NCBI RefSeq assembly: GCF_900454895.1
Contig: NZ_UGTA01000001.1
Coordinates: 930,001-994,000, forward strand
Length of the DNA stretch: 64,000 bases
Source of the DNA: Phocoenobacter uteri
GTDB lineage: Bacteria; Pseudomonadota; Gammaproteobacteria; Enterobacterales; Pasteurellaceae
Reading direction: 5' to 3'
The notes below the pieces were generated by a model that was not told the origin of the DNA, did not search any database, and was given only the letters and a program-made list of their open reading frames with translations. Of the stretch, positions 20,200 to 29,081 are shown piece after piece; within the stretch, counting starts at the first letter, position 1; every line of letters begins with the position of its first letter. Both the position numbers and the translations under genes were made by a program.

Positions 20200-20269
20200 T
20201 TGTTCAAAATAATTGGGGGACGAAATGATGAGCTATTCTCAACACGTATTTAATCGCCCCCTAAAAATA

Positions 20270-20425
20270 TCAATTTAACTTATTTCTACTCGCACAATGT
20301 TGTTGGGAACAACTCGGGCAACCAATACATTTTGCCCCTTTTTTCTTCATTCTAATCATAGAAAAAATAGCGATGCTTAAAATGACCAATACGGTAATGA
20401 TAACGATGAGTTCTTTTATAGACAT
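20270..20425 (-). CDS. FeoB-associated Cys-rich membrane protein
   Basis: A 51-residue peptide starts with one transmembrane helix (LIVIITVLVILSIAIFSMI) followed by a basic turn and KKGAKCIGCPSCSQQHC. This is the arrangement of the small FeoB-associated Cys-rich proteins. The start at 20425 (MSIKEL) is preferred to one 15 codons upstream because AAAGG lies 9 bases before it. It lies 71 bases after feoB on the same strand, so it is probably the third gene of the feo operon in place of FeoC. The Cys cluster may bind iron or a metal; its role is not established. Confidence 0.8.
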   Translation of the reverse strand: MSIKELIVIITVLVILSIAIFSMIRMKKKGAKCIGCPSCSQQHCASRNKLN

Positions 20426-20496
20426 AGCATAACCTTTAATTGATAATCTAAAATAAATGTCGGTTGGCATTCTAGAAAACCCACCGACTTTTTAAC

Positions 20497-22476
20497 CTAT
20501 TTAATGGATTTTGAATTTCCTTTTCTGACTAAATAGACCACTAAACTAATCAAACATAGGCTAACGATACCGCCTTGAACTACGCCTCGTCCGACATTGC
20601 CTGTGGTAATAAATGTGCCAATTTGATAAACAAAATAAGCAATGATATATCCAACAGAAAACTGTAAACCGATTCCTGCCCATAGCCATTTTTTATTTTC
20701 CATTTCTGAGTTCATGGCACCAATCGCCGCAAAGCACGGAGGGGTGAATAAGTTAAACATTAAATAAGCAAGGGCGGCGGATGAGGTTAATCCCATTACT
20801 TCGGCAACATTGCTTGCACCACCCACGAGGGCTAATTCATCGGTGTTGATAAAGTTTGTTACGCCATAAACCACCGCTAATGTACCGACCACATTTTCCT
20901 TCGCAATAAAACCTGTAATTGCCGCCGCAGCAAGTTGCCATACCCCAAATCCAAGTGGAATAAGCACGAATGCAAAAGGCGATGAAATGCCCGCAAGAAT
21001 ACTGGTATTTGCCATTTCTTCTGACACCGTTTGGAACTGCCAGTTGAAAGTTTGCATAATTTGTACCACTGCATTACACACTAGAATCACCGTTCCCGCT
21101 TTAATAATAAAGGCTTTTGCTCTTGAAAGCATAGAAATTAAAGCACGTTTTAAACTTGGGAATTTATACGCTGGCAATTCCATAATAAAGTAGGTTTTCT
21201 TGTTTTTAGAGCCTGTAATCAACATCACAAGATAAGCCCCAAAGAAGATAATTAAAATTCCCACAAAATACATTAACCAGCCAACCCAAGCAGCGTCTTT
21301 AAAAAATACCCCAGCAAACAGTGCGATAACGGGTAATTTTGCTCCACAAGGAAGGAAAGAGGTGAGCATTGCCGTTGTGCGACGTTGTCTGACATCTTTA
21401 ATGGTTCGTGTAGACATAATCCCCGGAATTGCACAACCTGTTGAAATGACCATTGGAATAATGGATTTACCTGATAATCCGACAATTTTGAAAAATCTGT
21501 CCATGACCACCGCAACGCGAGCCATATAACCCGAATCTTCCAATAAGGCTAATAAGAAAAATAGCACCATAATCAAAGGAAGAAAACCGACCACAGCGAT
21601 CACACCACCGATAATGCCATCCACCAATAAGGCTGACCAAAATTCGGATACGCCAGTGCTAAGCATATCGCCGATTATGCCTTGTCCTTCTTCTAACCAA
21701 CCCACTAAGAGATCGGCAAAATAAGGTCCAACGTGTTCCTGAGAAATCGAAAAAACCAAATACATAATCACCGCAAAAATTGGTAAGCCTAACCATTTAT
21801 TTGCCACCACGAGATCCACTTTATCTTGTGTGTTTTTTTGATTTGATAAGGTTTGTTTAACAGAAACATCCGCCACTAATTTTTTTACAAAAGCATAGCG
21901 TTTGATATCAGCTTCTTTCATTGATTCTGCATTTTCAACATCCACCGTTCCAACATCTACCACTGCTTGCTGAGCTTTACCTTGTGAAGCATACACCGCG
22001 TTAATCAATGCTTGAAAACCATTTTTATTGCTATCTGTTGCGATCGTTTCAACAATAGATACACCTAATTTCTCCGCCAACGCCTTAACATTCACCGTAT
22101 TTTTCTGCTTTAAATTTAGGTCTGTTTTATTCAACGCCATCACCACAGGAATACCTAATTCCAACAGTTGTACGGTAAAAAATAAACTTCGGCTTAAATT
22201 GGTTGCATCCACAATATTTACAATCACATCAGGGTTTTCATTTTTCACAAAATCACTGGTGATACTCTCCTCAGAGGTATAAGGTGACATTGAATAAGCC
22301 CCCGGTAAATCGACTGCTAAGATCGTTCCCTTCGTCGCTAAATCTGGTTTGATAAAGGCCTCTTTCTTCGCAATGGTCACACCTGCCCAGTTACCCACTT
22401 TTTCAAGCTTTCCTGTAATGCCATTAAACAATGTCGTTTTGCCACTATTTGGATTGCCGACTAATGCAATTTTCAT
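20497..22476 (-). CDS. feoB: Ferrous iron transport protein B
   Basis: This is an inner-membrane Fe(II) transporter with a GTPase domain. The N-terminal G domain has G1 GNPNSGKTT (residues 7-15), G2 within GVTIAKKE, G3 DLPGAYSM and G4 NKTD. A guanine-dissociation-inhibitor-like helical region follows, then two Gate motifs with the conserved Cys (FLPLIMVLFFLLALLEDSGYM and STGCAIPGIMSTRTI; SFLPCGAKLPV) and a C-terminal membrane bundle. The 659 residues are shorter than E. coli FeoB (773). It follows feoA by 32 bases. Confidence 0.96.
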   Translation of the reverse strand: MKIALVGNPNSGKTTLFNGITGKLEKVGNWAGVTIAKKEAFIKPDLATKGTILAVDLPGAYSMSPYTSEESITSDFVKNENPDVIVNIVDATNLSRSLFFTVQLLELGIPVVMALNKTDLNLKQKNTVNVKALAEKLGVSIVETIATDSNKNGFQALINAVYASQGKAQQAVVDVGTVDVENAESMKEADIKRYAFVKKLVADVSVKQTLSNQKNTQDKVDLVVANKWLGLPIFAVIMYLVFSISQEHVGPYFADLLVGWLEEGQGIIGDMLSTGVSEFWSALLVDGIIGGVIAVVGFLPLIMVLFFLLALLEDSGYMARVAVVMDRFFKIVGLSGKSIIPMVISTGCAIPGIMSTRTIKDVRQRRTTAMLTSFLPCGAKLPVIALFAGVFFKDAAWVGWLMYFVGILIIFFGAYLVMLITGSKNKKTYFIMELPAYKFPSLKRALISMLSRAKAFIIKAGTVILVCNAVVQIMQTFNWQFQTVSEEMANTSILAGISSPFAFVLIPLGFGVWQLAAAAITGFIAKENVVGTLAVVYGVTNFINTDELALVGGASNVAEVMGLTSSAALAYLMFNLFTPPCFAAIGAMNSEMENKKWLWAGIGLQFSVGYIIAYFVYQIGTFITTGNVGRGVVQGGIVSLCLISLVVYLVRKGNSKSIK

Positions 22477-22508
22477 TTTAGTTCCTCAACATAACAATAT
22501 AATAAAAT

Positions 22509-22754
22509 CTATCCATCAATAAGTATTGCTGAGGCTAAATCACTGTCTATGCTGTACCTTGCCTCTTTAATTGTGATAATAATATTCTGTTCTAATCGTG
22601 AAATAACACTGATTTCTTCACCTTCAAAACAGCCCAAAGAAAACAGAAAATTCTCCATATCCGTATCATCCGCTTGAATTTTTACTATCGTACAAGTCGT
22701 GCCTTCTGGCACACTATTTAAGGTTCTTTCTTTTAATCCGTCATTATTCTTCAC
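22509..22754 (-). CDS. feoA: Ferrous iron transport protein A
   Basis: The 81-residue SH3-like FeoA protein has the family pattern: an N-terminal Pro/Thr-rich strand (VPEGTTCTIVKI), a LGCFEGEEISVI turn corresponding to LGLxPG, and a C-terminal ARYSIDSDLASAILI matching the usual alpha/beta ending. It is a cytoplasmic partner needed for FeoB function. Translation appears to start at a GTG at 22754, since the only nearby ATG is out of frame. A one-mismatch FNR-like site, TTAAT-N4-ATCAA, lies at 22854-22867, but its spacing to a promoter is not convincing. Confidence 0.92.
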   Translation of the reverse strand: MKNNDGLKERTLNSVPEGTTCTIVKIQADDTDMENFLFSLGCFEGEEISVISRLEQNIIITIKEARYSIDSDLASAILIDG

Positions 22755-22995
22755 AATTTTTTCTCTTTTATGTATTGCATACTTATTGGGCGACGGAATA
22801 TAGCATAGGTATTTTTATGAAAACAAATATCAATTCTATCTTTATTCAATTCTTTAATTAAAATCAAATTAAAAGTAAAAAAATTGTAAATTTTTATAAA
22901 AATAACACCGCTTAAATGGAACAAAATAAGCCATATATTAACAATTAGAATTATGTTAGAATTTTTGCAATTTTTTTAACTCAGAAAGACAAATT

Positions 22996-23778
22996 ATGAA
23001 CGATTTATTTATTATTGACTCCCACTGCCACTTAAATGCATTAGATTATGAAACACGTCACAAAAGTGTGGATGAAGTGCTTGAAAATGCCAAACAAAGA
23101 GGCGTACAACACGTGATTTCTGTGTGTACTACGCTTAGTGATTTTAAAGAGATGAAACAACTAACCGCACACCGTGATGATGTGTCGCTTTCTTGTGGAA
23201 TGCACCCGTTAAATATTGAAGATGAAGTGTTTGATATTCAAACGCTACGTTCACTTGCAAATGATCCCAAAGTGGTTGCGATTGGTGAAACGGGTTTGGA
23301 TTATCACTACACCCCAGAAACCAAAGAGCTACAACTTTCTATTTTTGAACAGCATATTGATGTGGCAAACGAGTTAGATAAACCGTTGATTATTCACACG
23401 CGTTCAGCCCGTGAAGACACAATGCATCTATTAGAAAGCCGTAATGCGGAAAAATGTGGCGGCGTATTACACTGCTTTACCGAAGATTATGCAATGGCAA
23501 AACGTGCGTTGGATATCGGTTTTTATATCTCTATTTCAGGGATCATCACCTTTAAAAATGCCGAAGAATTGCGAGATGTCGTGAGAAAATTACCACTAGA
23601 TCGCCTGCTTATTGAAACGGATTCGCCTTATCTTGCCCCAATTCCTTATCGTGGCAAACCTAACCAACCCGCTTATGTGCGAGAGGTTTGTGAATATATG
23701 GCGGCATTAAAAGGGGTATCAGTGCAAGAACTTGCTAGCATTACCACTCAAAATGTGCAAAAATTATTTAAAATATAA
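22996..23778 (+). CDS. TatD-family metal-dependent hydrolase (YcfH-like)
   Basis: This 260-residue amidohydrolase-fold protein belongs to the TatD DNase family. Metal ligands are visible: DSHCHL near the start (residues 8-13), the GETGLDYH strand, IHTR, HCFTE and the terminal ETDSPYLAP (catalytic Asp). The spacing and the GKPNQPAYV near the C-terminus match YcfH-type TatD proteins. Members cut DNA or act in DNA turnover; the natural substrate of this paralogue is not known. It is divergent from feoA and is followed 51 bases later by a DUF1523-like gene. Confidence 0.92.
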   Translation: MNDLFIIDSHCHLNALDYETRHKSVDEVLENAKQRGVQHVISVCTTLSDFKEMKQLTAHRDDVSLSCGMHPLNIEDEVFDIQTLRSLANDPKVVAIGETGLDYHYTPETKELQLSIFEQHIDVANELDKPLIIHTRSAREDTMHLLESRNAEKCGGVLHCFTEDYAMAKRALDIGFYISISGIITFKNAEELRDVVRKLPLDRLLIETDSPYLAPIPYRGKPNQPAYVREVCEYMAALKGVSVQELASITTQNVQKLFKI

Positions 23779-23829
23779 CCGCTTATCTAGTGGCTTATTA
23801 CTCACTTTAATATTTAACAAGGATAAATT

Positions 23830-24357
23830 ATGAGAACGATGATCAAATATTTCTTCATTCTAGTCGTGCTTTCTTTACACATAGTACTCGTTGGAAGTGT
23901 GAATTATGCTTTTCCAAGCTATGAAGAGACAGTGGTGACAGGAATGGAAGCAAAACGTGTGGATAAAGATGGTCCGATTAGTAAATCAAACCCAGCGGAT
24001 GGCCCAACCAGAGATGCTTATTTTATCTTTACAGAAAATCCAACCACCAAAGAAATTATGGTGTATCGTAACGAAGATACCAGATGGGGACTGCCTTTCT
24101 ATTTCAAATTTAATTCGGCGGATGTGCAAGCAAAAGCTCAAGCTTATGCGAATGATAAACAGCTTGTTCAGGTTAAATATTATGGCTGGAGAATCAATAT
24201 GCTAAGTGAATTTAGAAATATTGTTTCTATTAAGCCCTTAACAGAAGCTGATGAGGTGTCTCGCCCAATCTTTAGTTATATTTTATATGTCTTGTTGCTA
24301 CTCACTTTCTTTATCTCTGTTCAGTTCATTCGTGGCTGGTTTGATAGTGAAAAATAA
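23830..24357 (+). CDS. DUF1523-like membrane-anchored protein
   Basis: The 175-residue protein has one N-terminal transmembrane helix (about 6-24), a periplasmic domain of about 110 residues, and a second helix near the C-terminus (about 148-168). The middle holds YEETVVTGMEAKRVD and YYGWRINMLSEFRNIVSI, which match the DUF1523 family as I recall it. No function is known. It follows the TatD gene closely and is closed by a strong hairpin, so the two may share a transcript. Confidence 0.72.
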   Translation: MRTMIKYFFILVVLSLHIVLVGSVNYAFPSYEETVVTGMEAKRVDKDGPISKSNPADGPTRDAYFIFTENPTTKEIMVYRNEDTRWGLPFYFKFNSADVQAKAQAYANDKQLVQVKYYGWRINMLSEFRNIVSIKPLTEADEVSRPIFSYILYVLLLLTFFISVQFIRGWFDSEK

Positions 24358-24370
24358 AAAATACTAAAAC

Positions 24371-24402
24371 AAAAAAGGAGCTAATTTTTTAGCTCCTTTT
24401 TT
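24371..24402. terminator. Bidirectional terminator
   Basis: Perfect arms AAAAGGAGCTAA (24373-24384) and TTAGCTCCTTTT (24389-24400) around TTTT lie between two converging genes, with A and T tracts on either side. Confidence 0.93.
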
Positions 24403-24419
24403 ATTGCTCTCTTTTTATC

Positions 24420-24956
24420 TTACGATGAAGCACGATGTTTACTAAACGCAACTTTATCAACAAATGCTAATAATACTGCTGAAACCACAAACACAAGATG
24501 AATTAAGGTTTGCCAAAATAATGGATTTTCATGCAGTGGCGTATTCTGTGGTAATGTTGCTAAGGTTTCCTCAATAACCATATATTTTTTCAGTAAAAAA
24601 ATGGATGAAATAGCAACAATTGAAGCTGACACTTTTAATTTCAATGTCCCAGAATCAAGATGTGTAAGCCATTTAATTTGAGATGTATCCCCCGCTTTAT
24701 CTAATTTTGAAACAAAATTCTCGTAGCCTGAAAACATAACCATCACAATCAATCCCCCCACCAACAACATATCAATCAATGTTAAGCAAGTCAGAATAAA
24801 ATCGGTTTCTTTAACAAGATGTATATGAGTAAATAAATGCCATAATTCTTGTAAGAACACATATCCAAGTCCGAGTAAAAGTAAAGACATCGCTAAATAA
24901 AGCGGTGCAAGTAACCAACGTGTAGCAAAAATCGTTTTTTCAATAAATGTTTCCAT
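24420..24956 (-). CDS. UPF0114/YqhA-family inner-membrane protein
   Basis: The 178-residue protein has four hydrophobic helices (about 14-36, 53-77, 107-125 and 138-162) and family-like features: an N-terminal FIEKTIFATRWLLAPLYL, LIDMLLVGGLIVMVMFSGYENFVSKLD and WLTHLDSGTLKLKVSASIVAISSI. These match the YqhA (UPF0114, TIGR00645) family of small membrane proteins with no settled function. It is monocistronic and divergent from the imelysin gene. Confidence 0.88.
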   Translation of the reverse strand: METFIEKTIFATRWLLAPLYLAMSLLLLGLGYVFLQELWHLFTHIHLVKETDFILTCLTLIDMLLVGGLIVMVMFSGYENFVSKLDKAGDTSQIKWLTHLDSGTLKLKVSASIVAISSIFLLKKYMVIEETLATLPQNTPLHENPLFWQTLIHLVFVVSAVLLAFVDKVAFSKHRASS

Positions 24957-25072
24957 TATAACTTTCCTGTATTTTGTAATATCTTTGTTAAAATGGTGAC
25001 AAAATGTTAATTTTCAATAGGGTATCATTGCAATTGAATAAAATTAACGCAACAAACCATTCTTAATTAAGA

Positions 25073-25100
25073 TTGATTATTATTTAAGTTTTGCTATAAT
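25073..25100 (+). promoter_or_regulatory. Predicted sigma-70 promoter of the imelysin gene, with Fur-like AT motif
   Basis: A -35 TTGATT (25073-25078), 16-base spacer and perfect -10 TATAAT (25095-25100) preceded by TG (extended -10) lie 42 bases before the start codon. The stretch GATTGATTATTATTTAAG across the -35 resembles GATAAT-type Fur hexamers only loosely. Iron control is inferred from family knowledge rather than from this match. Confidence 0.6.
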
Positions 25101-25141
25101 TCGGTTCGGATATTTCATATTAACTCTAATGAGGAAACATT

Positions 25142-26500
25142 ATGTTTAAAAAAACCACTCTTGCAATTACCATCGCTCTAGCAAGTTCATTAACAACTTT
25201 TCCTACTATTGCTCAAGCAGAAACTCAACAAGTTATCGTAAATCAAAGTGCAACAGCATTCCTAGATGGTTATGCAAAAATGGCTGATCTTCTCTACACT
25301 AAAAGCTATGAAGATGCTATTCGCTTACAAGCCGCAATTAAAGCATTTGCTAAAAATCCAACTAAAGAAACATTAGAAAATACAAAAAAAGTATGGCTTG
25401 AAGCTCGTGAAGCTTATGGTGTCACTGAATCATTCCGTTTATCAAATGGTCCTATTGATGCTGAAGAAGGTTGGGTTGCTGAAGCTTACGGTGCTTTAGA
25501 AGGTCAAATCAATGCGTGGCCATTAGATGAAAATATGATTGACTATACCCTCGATGCAGAAGGTAAACCAACAAAAGGTAATATTATTGATTCTAAAGGT
25601 TCTTTTACTCCTGCTGACGGTGGTGAAAAACCAACTCCTGTAAATATTGATAAAATTGATATTGAAACAATTACAGCATTAAATGAAAATGGCGGCGAAG
25701 CAAACGTAGCTTCAGGTTGGCATGCAATTGAATTCTTATTATGGGGTCAAGATCAAGACTACCAAAATATGATTTCGGATAATGTAACCAAAGGTCCAAT
25801 GACTGCTGGACAACGCCCAATTACAGATTTCACAACGGATGAATTTGCACAACGTCGCTTAGACTACTTAGTAGCAGCAGCAGATAAATTAGTGGTTGAT
25901 CTTGACTTAGTAAAAAGTGCTTGGGCTGAACAAGTAAAAGATAACGCAGGTTTATACCGTGCAGCATTATTAGGTAAATTAACTGGTGCTGATGCAGACA
26001 AAAATATCGACCAAAAAGAAGCATTAAAACAAATCTTTGCAGGTATGGGTATGTTTATTAAATCAGAACTAGCAAATGAGCGTATTGCAGTTGCTGTTTT
26101 AACGCCTTCTGAAGAAGATGAACATTCTTGCTTCTCTGATAACACTCATCGTGATATCGACACTAACTATAAGAGCTTCAAATATTTATTAACTGGTCAA
26201 ATTGAAGGTAAACAAGTTGGTTTCAACTTATTAAGCCAAGTTTCTGCAGATCAACGTAAAGACATTGAAGGCTTAATTGCTAACATTGAAGAACGTATTG
26301 CAAAAGTAGATGAGTTAGCAAAAACAAAAATGCACTTTGACTACCAAATCCACCCAGAAAATAAAGAAGAAGCAAAAAATATCGTCCGTTTGAAAAATGA
26401 CTTGCGTAAACTAGGTGATAAAATGATTCTTGTTGCAAAAGCAATGGGTATTTCTTTAACTGCTGAAGATGTAACTGACGCAGAAGAAACTAAACTATAA
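25142..26500 (+). CDS. Imelysin-family periplasmic protein (peptidase M75-like, IrpA type)
   Basis: The 452-residue exported protein has signal peptide residues 1-26 (ends AQA) and two helical imelysin-like halves. The family GxHxxE motif is GWHAIE at residues 192-197, followed by FLLWGQD. These proteins are often iron-regulated and surface or periplasmic. The HxxE motif is proposed to bind metal, and protease activity is doubtful for many members. It opens a cluster with a di-haem oxidoreductase, a second imelysin, a desaturase-like protein and a cytochrome c peroxidase. A terminator follows it, so it is probably expressed at a higher level than the genes downstream. Confidence 0.9.
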   Translation: MFKKTTLAITIALASSLTTFPTIAQAETQQVIVNQSATAFLDGYAKMADLLYTKSYEDAIRLQAAIKAFAKNPTKETLENTKKVWLEAREAYGVTESFRLSNGPIDAEEGWVAEAYGALEGQINAWPLDENMIDYTLDAEGKPTKGNIIDSKGSFTPADGGEKPTPVNIDKIDIETITALNENGGEANVASGWHAIEFLLWGQDQDYQNMISDNVTKGPMTAGQRPITDFTTDEFAQRRLDYLVAAADKLVVDLDLVKSAWAEQVKDNAGLYRAALLGKLTGADADKNIDQKEALKQIFAGMGMFIKSELANERIAVAVLTPSEEDEHSCFSDNTHRDIDTNYKSFKYLLTGQIEGKQVGFNLLSQVSADQRKDIEGLIANIEERIAKVDELAKTKMHFDYQIHPENKEEAKNIVRLKNDLRKLGDKMILVAKAMGISLTAEDVTDAEETKL

Positions 26501-26550
26501 TTTGCTAATAATCAAAGAATAGTAAATTTATCGCTAGTAATATAAAGATG

Positions 26551-26587
26551 AAAAGCAGTACAATTCCGACCGAATTGACTGCTTTTT
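26551..26587 (+). terminator. Intrinsic terminator after the first imelysin gene
   Basis: AAAAGCAGT + CAATTC pair with GAATTG + ACTGCTTTT (one bulged A at 26560) and end in a T run. It is 61 bases before the next gene and would reduce read-through into the redox genes. Confidence 0.85.
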
Positions 26588-26647
26588 CAGTTTTTATTGC
26601 CAAATATCTATACCAACCAATATTTTTAATTATCAAATAGGTTATAT

Positions 26648-28072
26648 ATGTTTCCAACTCGCTGTAATCCTTTATTTTTAATTATTACAATTAGTTTAGG
26701 ATTAACTCATTTTAGCTTTGCAAATACAGATATTGATCCTGCATTATTAAAACCAGCCGTTGATCGTAATAAACAACAAGATCCTCAACATTGGTTTGAA
26801 ACTAAAAAATCTCATAACACATTCCCTCTTAAACACACAGTAGGTGGCTTAACTTACGATGAAGAAGATCTTTTTACTATCGGTCGTTCTTTTTTTAGTA
26901 TTCCTTGGGTGGCTGCACCCAGTGCAACAACAGCTCGTGATGGTTTAGGTCCATTATTTAGTGCAAATACTTGTGCAAGTTGTCACGGAAAAAGAAATTT
27001 TGGACGCATTAAGGATGAAGACGGCAATATTAACCGTGCGTTAGCCTTTAAATTTATTGATGTATCAAAGCACTATGATTTTAATAAAACCTTTAAAGCA
27101 CAACACGTAGATCCTGTTTATGGCGGGCAACTTTCAATCAATGGTAATTCAAATGCACCTTTTGAAGCAAAACCTGTCATTGAATTTGAATATAAAACAG
27201 ACTATTTTGATGATGGCACAAAAGTCACTTTGCAAAAGCCTATTCCGTCTCTTAAAGAATTAAATTATGGCTCGCTCGCACCACAGACTTATATCAGTTT
27301 AAGAATGTCGCCTATGCTTGCAGGAATGGGATTGATTGAAGCACTCACCGATGAACAAATTATTGCGAATGAAGATCCTGATGATAAAGATAATGATGGT
27401 ATTTCTGGACGAGTAAACTGGGTTTATCATCCTTATACACATCAAAAAATGGTGGGGCGTTTTGGGTTGAAAGCACAAGCATCTTCTCTTGCGATGCAAA
27501 CTGCTGATGCAGCTGCTCACGATATGGGATTAACCAATCGATTCTTTCCAAAAGAACATTGTATGCAAACGCAAACAGAATGTCTAAATGCCCCTGTTGG
27601 TCGACCATCCCCTGAAGGCTTATTAGATTTACCTGATTTACGTTTAAAAGGCATTGCATTTTATGTAGCTCATTTAAAAGCACCTAAACCTTTACCGAAA
27701 GATCAGTTCATAAAAGGGCGTAAGCTCTTTAATGATTTAGGTTGTTCATCCTGCCATAAAGAAAATTGGACAACTCCTTCTGGTACGGAATTCTCGCCAT
27801 TTAGTGATCTTTTAGTACACGATATGGGTGAGGGACTCGCGGATAAACGCAATGAATTTATGGCAATAGGTTCAGAATGGCGAACCCAGCCATTATGGGG
27901 GTTAGGCATAAAATTGAAAGCAAAATTAAGCCTACTTCACGATGGACGAGCTGAAACCATAGAACAAGCCATATTCTGGCACGACGGTGAAGCAAAAGAA
28001 GCGAAAAAACGTTTCAAAGCATTACCAAAAGAACAACGCCAACAACTTATTGAATTTTTGGAGAATTTATAA
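26648..28072 (+). CDS. Di-haem oxidoreductase (DUF1111/thiol oxidoreductase family)
   Basis: This 474-residue periplasmic c-type cytochrome has a signal peptide ending near SFA (residue 25) and two CxxCH haem sites: CASCH at 109-113 (preceded by GLGPLFSANT) and CSSCH at 366-370. SPMLAGMGLIEAL, DPDDKDNDGISGRVNWV and HDGRAETIEQAIFWHDGEA are typical of the DUF1111 DHOR family found next to imelysin genes. It probably transfers electrons in the periplasm; the substrate is unknown. Its stop overlaps the next gene's start by one base (TAATG), so the two are translationally coupled. Confidence 0.92.
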   Translation: MFPTRCNPLFLIITISLGLTHFSFANTDIDPALLKPAVDRNKQQDPQHWFETKKSHNTFPLKHTVGGLTYDEEDLFTIGRSFFSIPWVAAPSATTARDGLGPLFSANTCASCHGKRNFGRIKDEDGNINRALAFKFIDVSKHYDFNKTFKAQHVDPVYGGQLSINGNSNAPFEAKPVIEFEYKTDYFDDGTKVTLQKPIPSLKELNYGSLAPQTYISLRMSPMLAGMGLIEALTDEQIIANEDPDDKDNDGISGRVNWVYHPYTHQKMVGRFGLKAQASSLAMQTADAAAHDMGLTNRFFPKEHCMQTQTECLNAPVGRPSPEGLLDLPDLRLKGIAFYVAHLKAPKPLPKDQFIKGRKLFNDLGCSSCHKENWTTPSGTEFSPFSDLLVHDMGEGLADKRNEFMAIGSEWRTQPLWGLGIKLKAKLSLLHDGRAETIEQAIFWHDGEAKEAKKRFKALPKEQRQQLIEFLENL

Positions 28073-29067
28073 TGAAAAGTATAAAAAAAACGATCGGCAT
28101 TTTAATTTGCTGTATGCCAACATTGGTTTTTGCAAATAATGTCGAAAAAGAGACCGCTATCCTCACGTCAATTTATGATAACGTCATCGTAAAAGATGCG
28201 CATCAAGCAAAACAGTCTTGTGATATTTTCCTCAATGACTTAACGAAAAATCTCTCACAAGAACGTTATCAACAAGATTTCAAACATCTTGTTTTAGATT
28301 GGAAAAAAGTAGAAGCCAACTATATTGCAGGAGATATGGATTCGGATATGATTGACATACCCGCATATTTAGACATTTTCCATACGGGCAATGAAGATGT
28401 ACCAAAGAGTATTCTGCGTTTACTTGATAGTGATCAAGCTGCAGAAATGGCTCTCTTTAAAAACTCCTATAAATCCTTTTCTGCTCTGGAAACCGTCTTA
28501 TATCCTGAGAAAAATTGGGGAGAACGAAATATTCATTTTTCTCAAATAATGCTTGGTGCAATCTGTGATCATCTGACTGAAATTGATGAATTTTATCAAA
28601 CAAATAAAACACAATTTATCAAAGATCCAAATAAAGCGATTAAAATGATCATTGACGTAATGGCAGATCGCGTATTTAAACTTAAAGATTGGCGATTAGG
28701 TGATCCTGCGGGAGTAACCAGTAAATACAAAGGCTACCCAGATCCTATGCGTGCTGAATTTCCATTGAGCCAGTTAGGTATTGATTCAGCAAAAAGCATC
28801 GTTGAAGCACAACGTGCATTACTCGGTAAACAAGATTTTGATAATTTTGCTACTTTATTACGTACACGAGGTATTGGTGAAGGTGCAGATACCGCACAGC
28901 AACATTTAACAGATATTAGTCATAAATTAAACCAATTAAGTGAGTTCACGCCCGATATGGTGAAACCAATTATGCTTGATTTAGCTCATCTTTATTTCAC
29001 CTATTACAGTACCATTTTAGAGCAATTGCCTGTAGAAGGTAAAATTCTAGAAGCGGATGGTGATTAG
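28072..29067 (+). CDS. Second imelysin-family periplasmic protein
   Basis: The 331-residue protein has signal peptide residues 1-21 (ends VFA) and an all-helical imelysin fold. The segment equivalent to GxHxxE reads SFSALE (residues 135-140), so the Gly and the His are replaced while the Glu stays. WRLGDPAGVTSKYKGYPDPM is typical of the shorter imelysins that follow DUF1111 genes. It is coupled to the cytochrome gene upstream by a one-base overlap and followed 14 bases later by the desaturase-like gene. A partner or metal-carrier role is inferred. Confidence 0.85.
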   Translation: MKSIKKTIGILICCMPTLVFANNVEKETAILTSIYDNVIVKDAHQAKQSCDIFLNDLTKNLSQERYQQDFKHLVLDWKKVEANYIAGDMDSDMIDIPAYLDIFHTGNEDVPKSILRLLDSDQAAEMALFKNSYKSFSALETVLYPEKNWGERNIHFSQIMLGAICDHLTEIDEFYQTNKTQFIKDPNKAIKMIIDVMADRVFKLKDWRLGDPAGVTSKYKGYPDPMRAEFPLSQLGIDSAKSIVEAQRALLGKQDFDNFATLLRTRGIGEGADTAQQHLTDISHKLNQLSEFTPDMVKPIMLDLAHLYFTYYSTILEQLPVEGKILEADGD

Positions 29068-29081
29068 GCTAGCGGGGTAAA

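Noticed and set aside
20215..20261. GGGGGACGAAAT...ATCGCCCCC hairpin between dsbD and the Cys-rich protein gene
   Set aside because: The G/C ends pair, but the rest of the stem is out of register and there is no T tract on the dsbD strand. It may still be a weak convergent terminator.
22854..22867. Possible FNR site TTAAT-N4-ATCAA upstream of feoA
   Set aside because: One mismatch in a very AT-rich gap, and the distance to the nearest -10-like hexamer does not fit class II activation.
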